A stretch of 64,000 bases of DNA. Origin: Pedobacter deserti. Its GTDB lineage: Bacteria; Bacteroidota; Bacteroidia; Sphingobacteriales; Sphingobacteriaceae. The notes below the pieces were generated by a model that saw only the letters and a list, made by a program, of their open reading frames with translations, made no database searches and was not told where the DNA came from. The position numbers and the translations under genes were made by a program. Below, in pieces: positions 17,119 to 25,995 of this stretch (positions are counted from its first letter, which is position 1; every line of letters begins with the position of its first letter). The stretch covers positions 434,001 through 498,000 of the forward strand of contig NZ_JAFMZQ010000001.1 in assembly GCF_024436415.1 (NCBI RefSeq), written 5' to 3'.

Positions 17119-18459
17119 TTAATTTCTAACAGTCTCAACACGACGGTTTTGGATACGACCTTCTTCAGTATCGTTAGAAGCAACAGGGTTAGCTTCACCA
17201 AATCCTTTAGTAGTAACCTGGCTAGCGCTTACGCCTGAGTTAACCAGGTAAGTTTTAACAGAATTTGCTCTGTCTTTAGATAACTTCAGGTTGTATGCGG
17301 CAGTACCTTCGCTAGAAGCGTAACCGTTTGCAGTTACTTTACCACCGCTTTCACGCAAAACTGAAGACAGTTTATCTAATACTGGGTAAGCTTCTGTTTT
17401 AAGAACTGAAGAGTTGAACTCGAACTGGATTGTTTCGAAACCAGTAGCAGTACCTACTGCAGCAGTAGTTGGAGCTGGAAGCGGACATCCTGAACCGTCA
17501 ACAGCTGTACCAGCAGGAGTACCAGGGCACTTGTCAAACTGATCAGAAACACCATCACCATCAGAATCTTTCTTAAGATCTTCCACAGAACGCTCTACGT
17601 TAGCCACACGGTTTTTCAACGCCTCAACTTCCTGACGTAGTGATGGATCTTTCAATTCATCATACATTAAAGCAACTGGGTTTACCCAATCCAGGTTTGG
17701 CTTCGAGCTTGAACCCAAAGAGAACTCAAGACCAGCATATCCGTAAGAGAACTTGTCTTTAGAAGTAGCTTTCGCGTAAAGTCCGTCAAAGTTATCACCA
17801 TCAATAAAGTGCATAGTGTAACCTAAGTTAAACGAAACACGCTCAGAAACTTTGAACTTGATACCAGCGCCTACAGGAATGTAAGCTTCTTTGATATAGT
17901 CGTTGTCTCCGTCTTCACCGAAAACACCACCGTTTGCAGTCAGGTCAACACCATTCAGCATTGGGTTATAAGCAACTAAACCGTAACCAGCAGTAACGAA
18001 GAAGTTTACAGAGTTTTCTCTACGGAGGAAATCGATGGTTGCTACGTTAACAACACCTCTGATGTCAGCTGCATAGCCTAACTCAGTAGTGAAGTTTCTG
18101 TTTCCGTTAACAGCGATTTCGTTTCCGTCATTGTCCTCATTGTGACCACTTACTTTTCCACGGAACAAGTTACCTTCGATAGCGAAAGAATGACCTAATT
18201 GCTTTCTTAAAGAGATACCATAACCTAATTCAGCATCCCAGTTGGTGAAATCGTTAGATCCACCTACAGCAACGAATGGAGACAAAACGCCTGCATTGAT
18301 ACCGAAAGACCATGTTCTGTACTGACCTCTTCCGCCAAATACCTTGGCTGAAGAAGAAGAACTTGTAGTAGTAGCTTCCTGAGCGCTAGCAAGAGAAGTA
18401 ACTCCCACTAAAGCCGCGAAGGAAACCGCCAAGCTCTTTTTTAAAGTAGAATAATTCAT
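17119..18459 (-). CDS. OmpA-family outer membrane protein with TSP3 calcium-binding linker
   Basis: 446 residues from the ATG at 18459. Signal peptide MNYSTLKKSLAVSFAALVGV... ends at SAQ. An N-terminal eight-strand-type beta barrel (about 30-270) is followed by a coiled coil (EVEALKNRVANVERSVEDLK). Next is a thrombospondin type 3 motif (DSDGDGVSDQFDKCPGTPAG), which in the family binds calcium. The C-terminal OmpA domain contains NGYASSEGTAAYNLKLSKDR and binds peptidoglycan. It anchors the outer membrane to the wall. Codon choice looks biased, its own consensus promoter precedes it and a strong terminator follows, as expected for an abundant protein. The upstream in-frame start at 18546 lies in the promoter and is rejected. 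Confidence 0.92.
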   Translation of the reverse strand: MNYSTLKKSLAVSFAALVGVTSLASAQEATTTSSSSSAKVFGGRGQYRTWSFGINAGVLSPFVAVGGSNDFTNWDAELGYGISLRKQLGHSFAIEGNLFRGKVSGHNEDNDGNEIAVNGNRNFTTELGYAADIRGVVNVATIDFLRRENSVNFFVTAGYGLVAYNPMLNGVDLTANGGVFGEDGDNDYIKEAYIPVGAGIKFKVSERVSFNLGYTMHFIDGDNFDGLYAKATSKDKFSYGYAGLEFSLGSSSKPNLDWVNPVALMYDELKDPSLRQEVEALKNRVANVERSVEDLKKDSDGDGVSDQFDKCPGTPAGTAVDGSGCPLPAPTTAAVGTATGFETIQFEFNSSVLKTEAYPVLDKLSSVLRESGGKVTANGYASSEGTAAYNLKLSKDRANSVKTYLVNSGVSASQVTTKGFGEANPVASNDTEEGRIQNRRVETVRN

Positions 18460-18476
18460 AATTTTCTTTTTTAAGG

Positions 18477-18536
18477 TTAAACAAATTTTTAATTGTATAA
18501 TTTTTTTGTGTAGCAAAATTAAACAAATTTTTAATT
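18477..18536. repeat. 18-bp direct repeat in the OmpA promoter and leader
   Basis: TTAAACAAATTTTTAATT occurs exactly at 18477-18494 and at 18519-18536, 42 bp apart. The right copy lies between the -33 and -7 elements and overlaps the -7 box; the left copy lies in the 5' leader of the OmpA gene. Confidence 0.75.
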
Positions 18537-18543
18537 TCCCAAA
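18514..18543 (-). promoter_or_regulatory. promoter of the OmpA gene
   Basis: On the minus strand TTTG (18540-18543), an 18-bp spacer and TAATTTTG (18514-18521) match the Bacteroidota consensus. The leader would be about 50 nt and AT-rich. The rest of 18544-18660 holds no gene I can support. Confidence 0.7.
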
Positions 18544-18660
18544 CACTTATACAAACTCCGTTCCAAAGTCAGAATCCGTCTAATTTTTCTTTCGTTTAGA
18601 CATCTTATTTGTTGGTCAGACCGTCGTGCAAGTCCATTTTTAGCATCACTAGTCCTGTTT

Positions 18661-19563
18661 TTAAGACATCTGACCCGAATTGTACTGGTCAACAAACCGA
18701 TATAAATTAAACCCAGGATATCGAAGACCTGCGCTGATCTCGGCGTACAACCGGTCTCTGTCAACATTTCTCATTCTATGGTGCTGAATGATTTTAAAGG
18801 CTTTCTCTGCCAGCAGGAAAACACGGCGGTCCTGGTCGAAAGCAGGGGCAGTATTTAACCAGTCCATTAACTCGTCGACACCTTCGCCTTTGTCTGCAAC
18901 CGTTTTAAACACGGGAACATGGTGTTGTACTGAAGACACAAACTTTTTCAATCTGGCCGTATAAGCATCCCCGTAGTCCCTGTCGGCCTTATTTACGACA
19001 AGCGCTTGCGCTATTTCCATAATCCCAGATTTAATGTGCTGGATCTCGTCTCCGGATTCTGGAACCAGCACGAGGATCACTGTGTCAGCGATACCCGCAA
19101 CTTCGATCTCTGATTGTCCGACACCAACAGTTTCAACAAGCACTGCGTCAAAGCCAGCGGCTTTGAAAACATCCGTCATCTCTATCGTTTTGGCAGAAAT
19201 ACCTCCCAACGCACCCCTTGTCGCCAGCGATCTGATAAACACGTTCGGATCATTAAAATGCCCGGACATTCTGATCCTGTCTCCAAGCAAGGAACCGAAA
19301 TTAAACGGCGAAGTAGGATCGACAGCCAGTATGCCCACTCGCTTACCTTCAGCGGAAAGCCTGCCGGCAACGGCACTGACCAAGGTCGACTTCCCCGCTC
19401 CAGGGGGACCGGTAAATCCAATCACTGGTACCGAGCTTGCTTCCAGCCCCTTCAGAATATCCATAGCTGGTTCTATATCATTCTCAACCAATGTAAGCAC
19501 TCTGGCGAGCGCCTTGAAATCGCCCGATTTCAATTCCGCCACCAATTGCGTAAATGAATGCAT
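18661..19563 (-). CDS. meaB: MeaB/ArgK-type GTPase of methylmalonyl-CoA mutase
   Basis: 300 residues from the ATG at 19563. G3E-family P-loop GTPase that protects and reloads the adenosylcobalamin enzyme methylmalonyl-CoA mutase. P-loop GPPGAGKST at 52-60, DPTSPF at 82-87, the switch III-like ETVGVGQSE at 144-152 and the guanine motif NKAD at 191-194 are all present. The mutase subunits are not in the window. An upstream in-frame start at 19629 would run across the divergent promoter of the glycosyltransferase cluster and is unlikely. Confidence 0.92.
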   Translation of the reverse strand: MHSFTQLVAELKSGDFKALARVLTLVENDIEPAMDILKGLEASSVPVIGFTGPPGAGKSTLVSAVAGRLSAEGKRVGILAVDPTSPFNFGSLLGDRIRMSGHFNDPNVFIRSLATRGALGGISAKTIEMTDVFKAAGFDAVLVETVGVGQSEIEVAGIADTVILVLVPESGDEIQHIKSGIMEIAQALVVNKADRDYGDAYTARLKKFVSSVQHHVPVFKTVADKGEGVDELMDWLNTAPAFDQDRRVFLLAEKAFKIIQHHRMRNVDRDRLYAEISAGLRYPGFNLYRFVDQYNSGQMS

Positions 19564-19574
19564 TATAATATATA

Positions 19575-19582
19575 TATCTTTG
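19575..19582 (+). promoter_or_regulatory. -7 promoter element for the glycosyltransferase cluster
   Basis: TATCTTTG is an exact TAnnTTTG, 33 bp before the first ATG of the cluster. It overlaps the 14-bp palindrome TCTTTGTACAAAGA (19578-19591) between two divergent genes. No good -33 TTTG is seen at the right distance. Confidence 0.5.
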
Positions 19583-19615
19583 TACAAAGAAAGACAATAT
19601 GTAATTAATCGGTGA

Positions 19616-20602
19616 ATGAATTTCAGCATATCTGTAGTTATCCCTAATTATAACGGAAAAAGTCTCCTGGCCGAAATATTGCCAGACTTGTTTCACTGTC
19701 TTTCCACTACAACAGCGCCTTATGAAGTGATCATCGTCGACGACCGTTCAAACGACGAGTCCGTCGAGTTTATCCAACAGACCTACCCTGAAATAATTGT
19801 TATTAGAAACGAGGAAAACCTCGGATTCTCAGGAACGGTAAACAAGGGTATCTACGCTGCGAAGATGGATCTTGTCCTGATTTTAAACAATGATGTTAAA
19901 CTCATTGCGCCATATTTTGAACCACAACTGCGTTTTTTCCAGGATCCGAAAACCTTCGGCATCAACGCAACTGTCCTAAACTGGAACAGCGATATCCTTC
20001 AGGGAGGAGGCAAACTCATCAACCGTCACCTATTCAAAATTAAAGCCAACCAAAACTATTATGTTAAGGCAGACCAAGCCCTGAAAAACGAGCCATTACT
20101 TACCATGTTTCTATCGGGAACAAATGCATTGATAGACAGGAAAAAATTACTTGACCTCGGTGGCTATGACGAATTGCTCAGCCCCTTTTATGTGGAAGAC
20201 GTGGAGCTCTCGCTTAGAGCACTTCGTATGGGTTGGAAGATGTACTACGTTCCGGGGGCAGCATGCATGCATCAGGTCTCAACTACGATCAAAAAACACA
20301 GCAAAAAGCGAAAAATAAAATTACTCACGCTTCGCAACAAATTTTACGTGCATTACATCCACCTTCAAGGGCTTAGCCTCACCATGTGGTGGATACAAAC
20401 AGTTGTGGAAGTTCTTTTGCGCACGCTCGCCTTAAATCTGATCTATTGGCGTGCATTAGTTCTCATAATCCGAAATTTAAAAAAAGCAAGTGCATCAAAG
20501 CAACGGTTCCAGGAGATGCTCAAATATTCGGAGCCCAAAAATCAAGGTCTTTTCTCCGCGCTGAAAATTTACAGGCAAGAACTTTTAAAAAAACTGAACT
20601 GA
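19616..20602 (+). CDS. glycosyltransferase family 2, rhamnosyltransferase-like
   Basis: 328 residues. The GT-A nucleotide-sugar fold shows VVIPNYNG at the first strand, VDDRSNDES with the acidic pair 42-43, the donor-metal motif LNNDVKL (91-97), and VEDVELSLRALRMGW as the acceptor-site ED motif. The C-terminal part has a hydrophobic stretch (LSLTMWWIQTVVEVLLRTLALNL region) that probably attaches it to the inner membrane. The ENLGFSGTVNKGI segment resembles rhamnosyltransferases such as WbbL, but donor and acceptor cannot be read. It is first in the cluster, 1 bp before the next gene. Confidence 0.85.
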   Translation: MNFSISVVIPNYNGKSLLAEILPDLFHCLSTTTAPYEVIIVDDRSNDESVEFIQQTYPEIIVIRNEENLGFSGTVNKGIYAAKMDLVLILNNDVKLIAPYFEPQLRFFQDPKTFGINATVLNWNSDILQGGGKLINRHLFKIKANQNYYVKADQALKNEPLLTMFLSGTNALIDRKKLLDLGGYDELLSPFYVEDVELSLRALRMGWKMYYVPGAACMHQVSTTIKKHSKKRKIKLLTLRNKFYVHYIHLQGLSLTMWWIQTVVEVLLRTLALNLIYWRALVLIIRNLKKASASKQRFQEMLKYSEPKNQGLFSALKIYRQELLKKLN

Positions 20603-20603
20603 G

Positions 20604-21350
20604 ATGCAGATTTCGGCCGTCGTGATTACAAAAAATGCAGAGCACACTATTGGGCGCTGTCTTGAAAGCGCTCGTGAGGTGGCAGACGAAGTCATAGTCA
20701 TCGACTCGGGCAGTACGGATCGCACTGTCGAAATCGCGTCTTCCTACCGCTGCAAAGTCATATCCACTGCTTGGCTTGGGTACGGCCCCACCAAGAACAT
20801 CGGCCATAAAGAAGCTCAATCTCCTTTCATACTGTCGATGGATTCCGATGAAGAGCTGTCCCATGATCTCATAGAAGAAATTAAGACCATTAAATCCAGC
20901 TTAACTGGAGCTTACAGATTCCGCCGGCTGAACAATTATTGCGGACAGTGGATAAGATATGGTATCTGGAATCCCGACAAAAAGATTCGCCTGTTCCCGC
21001 GGCATGTCAGATGGAACGAGGCCGCAGTCCATGAACAACTGACCTTGTCAGGGCTTACTGTAGAGGACTTAAAAGGAAAGCTACTTCATTATGCCTATAG
21101 CACAAGAAGTGAACTTGCTGCCAAAACCAGAGCATATGCTGTACTCGGATCGGCAGACCAGCTAAAGCGAACTTCTATAGTACTATTTTTCAAGATGGTA
21201 TTCTCTCCAGCAAGCATCTTTGTCCGGTCCTACTTTATCAAGCTTGGATTTCTGGATGGCGTAGCCGGCTTGATTATTAGCAGCTTTGCGGCCTTAGGCA
21301 CCTTTCTGAAATACAAAATGGCATTGTCAAAAAAAAGGAGCCGGCTATGA
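20604..21350 (+). CDS. glycosyltransferase family 2, WaaE/lipooligosaccharide-type
   Basis: 248 residues. The N-terminal ISAVVITKNAEHTIGRCLES, the VIDSGSTDRT motif and MDSDEELS give the GT-A donor site. FRRLNNYCGQWIRYG and KIRLFPRH match the WaaE/KdtX-like group that adds a glucose to inner-core heptose in enteric bacteria. The C-terminus has a membrane-associating region (GFLDGVAGLIISSFAALGTF). Likely role: an early sugar on a lipid-anchored core. The ATG at 21347 of the next gene overlaps its stop by 4 bp (ATGA), showing translational coupling. Confidence 0.85.
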   Translation: MQISAVVITKNAEHTIGRCLESAREVADEVIVIDSGSTDRTVEIASSYRCKVISTAWLGYGPTKNIGHKEAQSPFILSMDSDEELSHDLIEEIKTIKSSLTGAYRFRRLNNYCGQWIRYGIWNPDKKIRLFPRHVRWNEAAVHEQLTLSGLTVEDLKGKLLHYAYSTRSELAAKTRAYAVLGSADQLKRTSIVLFFKMVFSPASIFVRSYFIKLGFLDGVAGLIISSFAALGTFLKYKMALSKKRSRL

Positions 21351-22156
21351 TATACCTTTCCGGATACGGTCAAATGTGCAACAACATCTTACAGTTTGGA
21401 CATTACTATGCATTTGCACGCGAGAATAACCTCAAAATCATCGGACTAAGGTTTTGTTACAAATATCCTTATTTCAATATCAACAACGAACGTGGGTATA
21501 ACTGGATCACCTATTTATCAGCAAAATATGGCGCAAAATTAGGTGTAATACCCTGCATCGAACTTAACGAACCTGAAGAAGATCAATCGCAAAAAACTGA
21601 ACTGCTAAAAACCAGCAAACCCATCCTGGTCAACGGCTGGTATTTTCGCAAGTATGAGCTGTTTCTGAAATACCGGACGGAAATCAAAAAACTTTTTGAA
21701 TTTAACACCAGGACTCGCAATGCCGTGGAACAATTTATGGCATCGCATCCGGCAAACAAACCGTGTATTGGCCTTCATATCAGACGGGGCGATTACGCTA
21801 CCTGGCACGATGGCAAATACTTTTTTTCTGACGAAGATTATGCGGAGATCATATCAGGCTTTCTTCAGGAGTCTGGGATGGATGACGTAAGTATTTATAT
21901 CGTCAGTAATCACAAGGTTGATGTCGACGTTTTCCAAGGGATAACAAAACAGCGATGCTATACACTAAACGGAAATCCTGGAGAAGACCTCTGTCTGCTT
22001 TCAAAATGTGAGTATATTATAGGCCCACCAAGTACCTTTTCCCTCGTCGCATCTTTCTATTCAAATGCAGATTTGTACTGGATTTTTGATAAGCACAAGC
22101 CCTTAGCGAAGAAAGACTTCAGGAAGTTTGATTACTGGTTCAGGAACATCATCTAA
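21347..22156 (+). CDS. GT11-like alpha-1,2-fucosyltransferase
   Basis: 269 residues. The GT11 signature HIRRGDY is at 144-150; in the family this loop binds GDP-fucose. The N-terminal YGQMCNNILQFGHYYAF takes the place of the usual GGLGNQ motif. IYIVSNHK and the C-terminal GPPSTFSLVASF segment fit the other two family blocks (SND and the S-x-F acceptor region). It would add fucose in alpha-1,2 linkage to the growing glycan; galactose or L-related hexose donors are possible. GDP-fucose synthesis genes are not in the window. Confidence 0.8.
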   Translation: MIYLSGYGQMCNNILQFGHYYAFARENNLKIIGLRFCYKYPYFNINNERGYNWITYLSAKYGAKLGVIPCIELNEPEEDQSQKTELLKTSKPILVNGWYFRKYELFLKYRTEIKKLFEFNTRTRNAVEQFMASHPANKPCIGLHIRRGDYATWHDGKYFFSDEDYAEIISGFLQESGMDDVSIYIVSNHKVDVDVFQGITKQRCYTLNGNPGEDLCLLSKCEYIIGPPSTFSLVASFYSNADLYWIFDKHKPLAKKDFRKFDYWFRNII

Positions 22157-22216
22157 TAACTTTGAGAAACCTGCTACGATCTGTACTATATTTGAACCGT
22201 TAACTTAAGCATTTGG

Positions 22217-23017
22217 ATGAGCTCTGCAGCAAACATTTCGAGGGTCATTGGGCCAATTCAATATAGTTTTGAGTTCTCGGTATGTACCTTTGTTACACGC
22301 CAGGAAGAGTATGAAGCTATGCTTAGTTCCTTTTTGGCTGCCGGATTTACGGACAATACAGAATTCATGCATGTCGACAATCGGAATGGCTGTACGTTTG
22401 ACGCCTATGCGGGTATAAACCGGTTCCTTCGGGAAGCCCGTGGTAAATACATTATCATTTGCCACCAGGATATACTGATCGAAGGTGATAAGATCGGGAA
22501 ACTTCGTCACTTACTGAAAGAGCTCGACGAACTCGACCCCGCCTGGGGGATATGCGGAAACGCCGGCGCAGCTGCGCCAAATCATGTGGTGTACCATATT
22601 ACCTATACAGATGGCAGCCTTGTGTCAAAAGGCAAATTACCTTTGAAAGTAAGATCGCTCGATGAGAATTTCCTGCTCCTCAAAAACGGAATCCCATTAA
22701 ATGTATCCGGCAACCTTTCAGGCTTTCACATGTATGGCACTGATCTGTGTCTGCATGCCGAGATGAACGGTTATAGTGCATATGTGATCCCCTTTAACCT
22801 TACACACAAAAGCCGCGGCATCCGTGACGAGGATTTCTACAGGATACGCGGAAAACTGGTAAAAAAATATAACCAGTTTTTCCAAAGCCGGTGGATACAG
22901 ACGAATACGACAGTATTCCATCTGTCAGGATCTATTATGCGTCCACTACTAAATAATCCGCTAAGTCTTTTCTTATCGAAGATCGTGAACGGCGCGAAAA
23001 AAAGGATGATAAAATGA
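22217..23017 (+). CDS. glycosyltransferase-like protein of the PF13712 (StrF-related) type
   Basis: 266 residues. A GT-A-like fold with the HQDI motif (83-86) in YIIICHQDILIEG, which in this group replaces the DxD metal site. The segments WGICGNAGAA and SGFHMYGTDLCLHAEMNGY fit the same family. The region TFDAYAGINRFLREARGKY precedes the motif as expected. Donor and acceptor are unknown. The gene follows the fucosyltransferase after 60 bp and overlaps the next gene by 4 bp. Confidence 0.7.
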   Translation: MSSAANISRVIGPIQYSFEFSVCTFVTRQEEYEAMLSSFLAAGFTDNTEFMHVDNRNGCTFDAYAGINRFLREARGKYIIICHQDILIEGDKIGKLRHLLKELDELDPAWGICGNAGAAAPNHVVYHITYTDGSLVSKGKLPLKVRSLDENFLLLKNGIPLNVSGNLSGFHMYGTDLCLHAEMNGYSAYVIPFNLTHKSRGIRDEDFYRIRGKLVKKYNQFFQSRWIQTNTTVFHLSGSIMRPLLNNPLSLFLSKIVNGAKKRMIK

Positions 23018-23922
23018 AAAATGAACTCATTTCTATTGCCCTGTGCACTTATAATGGTGAAAAGCATATCGAGGCTCAACTGGACACCCTTCTCGCACAG
23101 GACTATCCTAATTTCGAAGTGGTGATTGTAGACGACTGTTCTGCCGACAGCACGTATGACATTCTGGAGTCTTACCGCGACCGAAACAAGCGAATCCGTT
23201 TATATCGGAATGAAAACAATATTGGCTTTAACCGAAACTTTGAGAAGGCGCTTGGGCTTTGTGAGGGAACCTACATTGCCATTGCAGACCAGGACGACGT
23301 ATGGGATCTGCAGAAACTTTCAAAACTCTACGCAGCTATCGGTTCTTCGTTGCTGATCTATCACGACTCGGCTGTTATCGAAGAAGATCGGCTCACAGGA
23401 AAGAGATTGTCAGACGGACATCGCTTTGTTAGCGGACATTGCGAACAATATCTCCTTTACAACAATTGTGTTTCGGGCCATGCGAGCTTATTCCATTGTT
23501 CACTTAAGGCATATGTATTGCCATTTCCGAAAGAAACATACTATGACTGGTGGATGGCTTACACCGCCGCCTCTTTAGGCAGAATCAAGTTCATAACAGA
23601 GCCTTTGGTGAGCCATCGCAGGCATGCCTCCAATACAACATCTTCTGACACACGTACGACCGAACGTACACGACGCATCAATACACTTAAGCTGTTTAAA
23701 AACCATGCTGTTACTCCCCGCGCGACAGGCAAGCTGATCGACCAGCTCCTAGACGGATATGCAGTACTAGAGCGGCAGCCGTTTTCGCGCACACTTTTGG
23801 TAACGTTGCTTCGACATAGAAGCAAACTTTTCTTTGTCAGAAAACGGTCGGCTTTCACCTTATTCAAATTTATCCTTAATGAATGCCTTGCCAACTCTGG
23901 CCGGTTCAATAGAAAACGTTAA
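23014..23922 (+). CDS. glycosyltransferase family 2, RfbG/rhamnosyltransferase-like
   Basis: 302 residues. SIALCTYNGEKHIEAQLDTL, VIVDDCSADST and the metal-site IADQDDVWD are typical for GT2 rhamnosyl- or galactosyltransferases of O-antigen pathways. ETYYDWWMAYTAASLG is the acceptor-side segment and EPLVSHRRHASNTT the C-terminal signature of the group. It begins inside the stop of the preceding gene (ATGA) and its own stop overlaps the next start by one base (TAATG), so the three are translationally coupled. Confidence 0.85.
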   Translation: MKNELISIALCTYNGEKHIEAQLDTLLAQDYPNFEVVIVDDCSADSTYDILESYRDRNKRIRLYRNENNIGFNRNFEKALGLCEGTYIAIADQDDVWDLQKLSKLYAAIGSSLLIYHDSAVIEEDRLTGKRLSDGHRFVSGHCEQYLLYNNCVSGHASLFHCSLKAYVLPFPKETYYDWWMAYTAASLGRIKFITEPLVSHRRHASNTTSSDTRTTERTRRINTLKLFKNHAVTPRATGKLIDQLLDGYAVLERQPFSRTLLVTLLRHRSKLFFVRKRSAFTLFKFILNECLANSGRFNRKR

Positions 23923-25091
23923 TGAGAGACTTTATAGCAACAATTTTCAATATACTATCCTCAAAGCGGAAGCAGCCGCTGGCTCAAGCAAAGTCAAAGA
24001 GCTTGCTGATTGTTGACGACACGCTGCCGCTCTATGATCAGTCGTCCGGATCAAGACGGCTGTTTGAACTGATTAAGATCTTCCTGAAGATGGATCTTAA
24101 TGTCATATTCATTGCAGACGACGGCATGCGAAAAGAACCCTATTATTCACAACTCCAATCAATGGGGGTAGAGGTAATATGTGAGGACCGTGCCGTCGCG
24201 CAACGATTGTTGAATAAAAACCTTAACCTGATTCATTACGCCTGGTTGTCCAGACCGGCGCTAAACAGCCGGTTTCAACCTCGATTAAATAAGCATACAA
24301 AGAAAATCTTTGATACTGTCGACCTCCATTATGTACGGATGTTACGACAGGCGGAAGAAACACAAAATCCCAGGTTAAGGAAAAAAGCACTTGAAACAAA
24401 AAAAAGGGAGTTGCACCTCGCCCGTCGAAGCGACATCACAGTTACGGTTACCCAGGTTGAAAAAGAACTGCTGATAAATGAGCAAATCAAGAATGTCTGG
24501 GTCGTACCCAACGTCCATTCGCGGGCGGTTGGGGATGTCTCGCCTTTCCTGTCTCGAAAAGGGATTCTCTTTATAGGAGGATACAAACACGAACCGAATA
24601 TTGACGCTGCGCTCTGGTTGGTAAACGAAATTATGCCGGATGTTTGGAAGGAAGATCCCGATGTCGAATTAACCCTGCTCGGAAGCGACCCTACAAATGA
24701 AATTCTAAATTTACGATCCGGGCAGGTCCATGTACCGGGTTATGTAAAAGACGTTTCCGAATATTTTATAAATCACCGGGTTTTTGTGGCACCGCTACGT
24801 TATGGGGCCGGAATGAAAGGCAAACTTGGGCAGAGCTTTGAATACGCCTTACCCATTGTATCTACCCAGGTCGGTGTTGAAGGAATGGGTCTAGTCGACG
24901 GGAAACATGTCCTGATTGCCGACACAGCTAAATCTTTTGCCAATCAAGTAATGAGGCTCTACAACGACGCTCAGCTTTGGGCCAGGCTTAGCAGCAACTC
25001 GTCAGAAGCCATATCAGAATATAATCCTGAAGCCATCGGGAAAACTATAAAAGAGCTTATTGCACATTTGGACGACCAGAACTTTTCATAA
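23922..25091 (+). CDS. glycosyltransferase, GT-B fold (GT4-like)
   Basis: 389 residues. An N-terminal Rossmann domain (LLIVDDTLPLYDQSSGSRRL) and a C-terminal domain with GILFIGGYKHEPNIDAALWL, PGYVKDVSEYF and APLRYGAGMKGKLGQSFEYALPIV. The last segment corresponds to the nucleotide-sugar site; the usual E-x7-E pair is modified to a K...E arrangement, as in O-antigen/heptosyl-type GT4 members. It has no signal peptide and is cytoplasmic. The start overlaps the preceding stop by one base. Confidence 0.85.
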   Translation: MRDFIATIFNILSSKRKQPLAQAKSKSLLIVDDTLPLYDQSSGSRRLFELIKIFLKMDLNVIFIADDGMRKEPYYSQLQSMGVEVICEDRAVAQRLLNKNLNLIHYAWLSRPALNSRFQPRLNKHTKKIFDTVDLHYVRMLRQAEETQNPRLRKKALETKKRELHLARRSDITVTVTQVEKELLINEQIKNVWVVPNVHSRAVGDVSPFLSRKGILFIGGYKHEPNIDAALWLVNEIMPDVWKEDPDVELTLLGSDPTNEILNLRSGQVHVPGYVKDVSEYFINHRVFVAPLRYGAGMKGKLGQSFEYALPIVSTQVGVEGMGLVDGKHVLIADTAKSFANQVMRLYNDAQLWARLSSNSSEAISEYNPEAIGKTIKELIAHLDDQNFS

Positions 25092-25092
25092 C

Positions 25093-25911
25093 ATGACGAG
25101 CAAAATATCCATCATAACGGTGAACCTGAACAACGCTTACGGCTTGGAGAAAACAATCAGAAGTGTGACTGAGCAGACATTTCGTGACTTTGAGTTCCTG
25201 GTCATTGATGGCGCCAGTACAGATGACAGTAGAGATATCTTAGGTAAATACAAAGATAAAATAGACGTCCTGATCAGCGAGCCCGACACAGGCATCTACA
25301 ACGCGATGAATAAAGGCATTAGAAAGGCTTCGGGCGACTATCTGCTGTTTCTTAACAGTGGAGATTATCTTCATGACAAAATGGTTTTGCAGAGTGTCGC
25401 GTTATCTATTGCGGGCAGCAAGGACATATACTACGGCAATATAATCTATGAAGAGCCTGGAAAACAACAACTCAGGACCTTTCCCCCCTTATTATCGTTT
25501 TCGTTTTTTATTGAACACAACATATCACACCAGGCAAGCTTTATCAAACGGGAATTATTTCAAAAATTCTTCCTCTACAATGAAAATTTCCGAATAGTGT
25601 CAGACTGGGAATTCTTCATCTATACCATATGTAAGGAAAATGTTTCATATCAACATTTAGACATGATCATTACAAATTACGATGCGACGGGCATCTCTTC
25701 CGAGATAAATAATCACGTATCCATGCACGGCGAACGCAACCTGGTCCTGAAACGACATTTTCCTGCCTTTTATGAGGACCGCGAAACCCTTACAGTATTA
25801 AGATCGAGGCGTGGTCGTCAATTCTTAAGAATCCGGAAGCATAAAGTCGCATGGTCATTGCTAAAAAGTATGATGAGTATAATCACTGTTTTTCTTCCAA
25901 AGGAGAAATAA
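25093..25911 (+). CDS. glycosyltransferase family 2, WcaA-like
   Basis: 272 residues from the ATG at 25093. SIITVNLNNAYGLEKTIRSV, VIDGASTDDS and FLNSGDYL are the donor-site strands of a small GT2 enzyme. FRIVSDWEFFIY provides the acceptor-site SDWEF motif. This pattern is typical of colanic-acid/exopolysaccharide transferases (WcaA group). An in-frame upstream ATG at 25060 would overlap the previous gene by 32 bp; the ATG one base after its stop fits better. The following 84-bp gap before the ABC exporter shows no clear promoter. Confidence 0.85.
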   Translation: MTSKISIITVNLNNAYGLEKTIRSVTEQTFRDFEFLVIDGASTDDSRDILGKYKDKIDVLISEPDTGIYNAMNKGIRKASGDYLLFLNSGDYLHDKMVLQSVALSIAGSKDIYYGNIIYEEPGKQQLRTFPPLLSFSFFIEHNISHQASFIKRELFQKFFLYNENFRIVSDWEFFIYTICKENVSYQHLDMIITNYDATGISSEINNHVSMHGERNLVLKRHFPAFYEDRETLTVLRSRRGRQFLRIRKHKVAWSLLKSMMSIITVFLPKEK

Positions 25912-25995
25912 GCATTGTCATCTTTTATCCAATTTTCGGTCAAGTTCCACGGTTAAACCCTAACTATACTTAACTTAGCGTTTTATACCCGTTTA

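Noticed and set aside
19034..19615. 193-codon plus-strand frame opposite meaB
   Set aside because: Ser/Thr/Pro-rich mirror of the MeaB GTPase motifs; meaB is the real gene.
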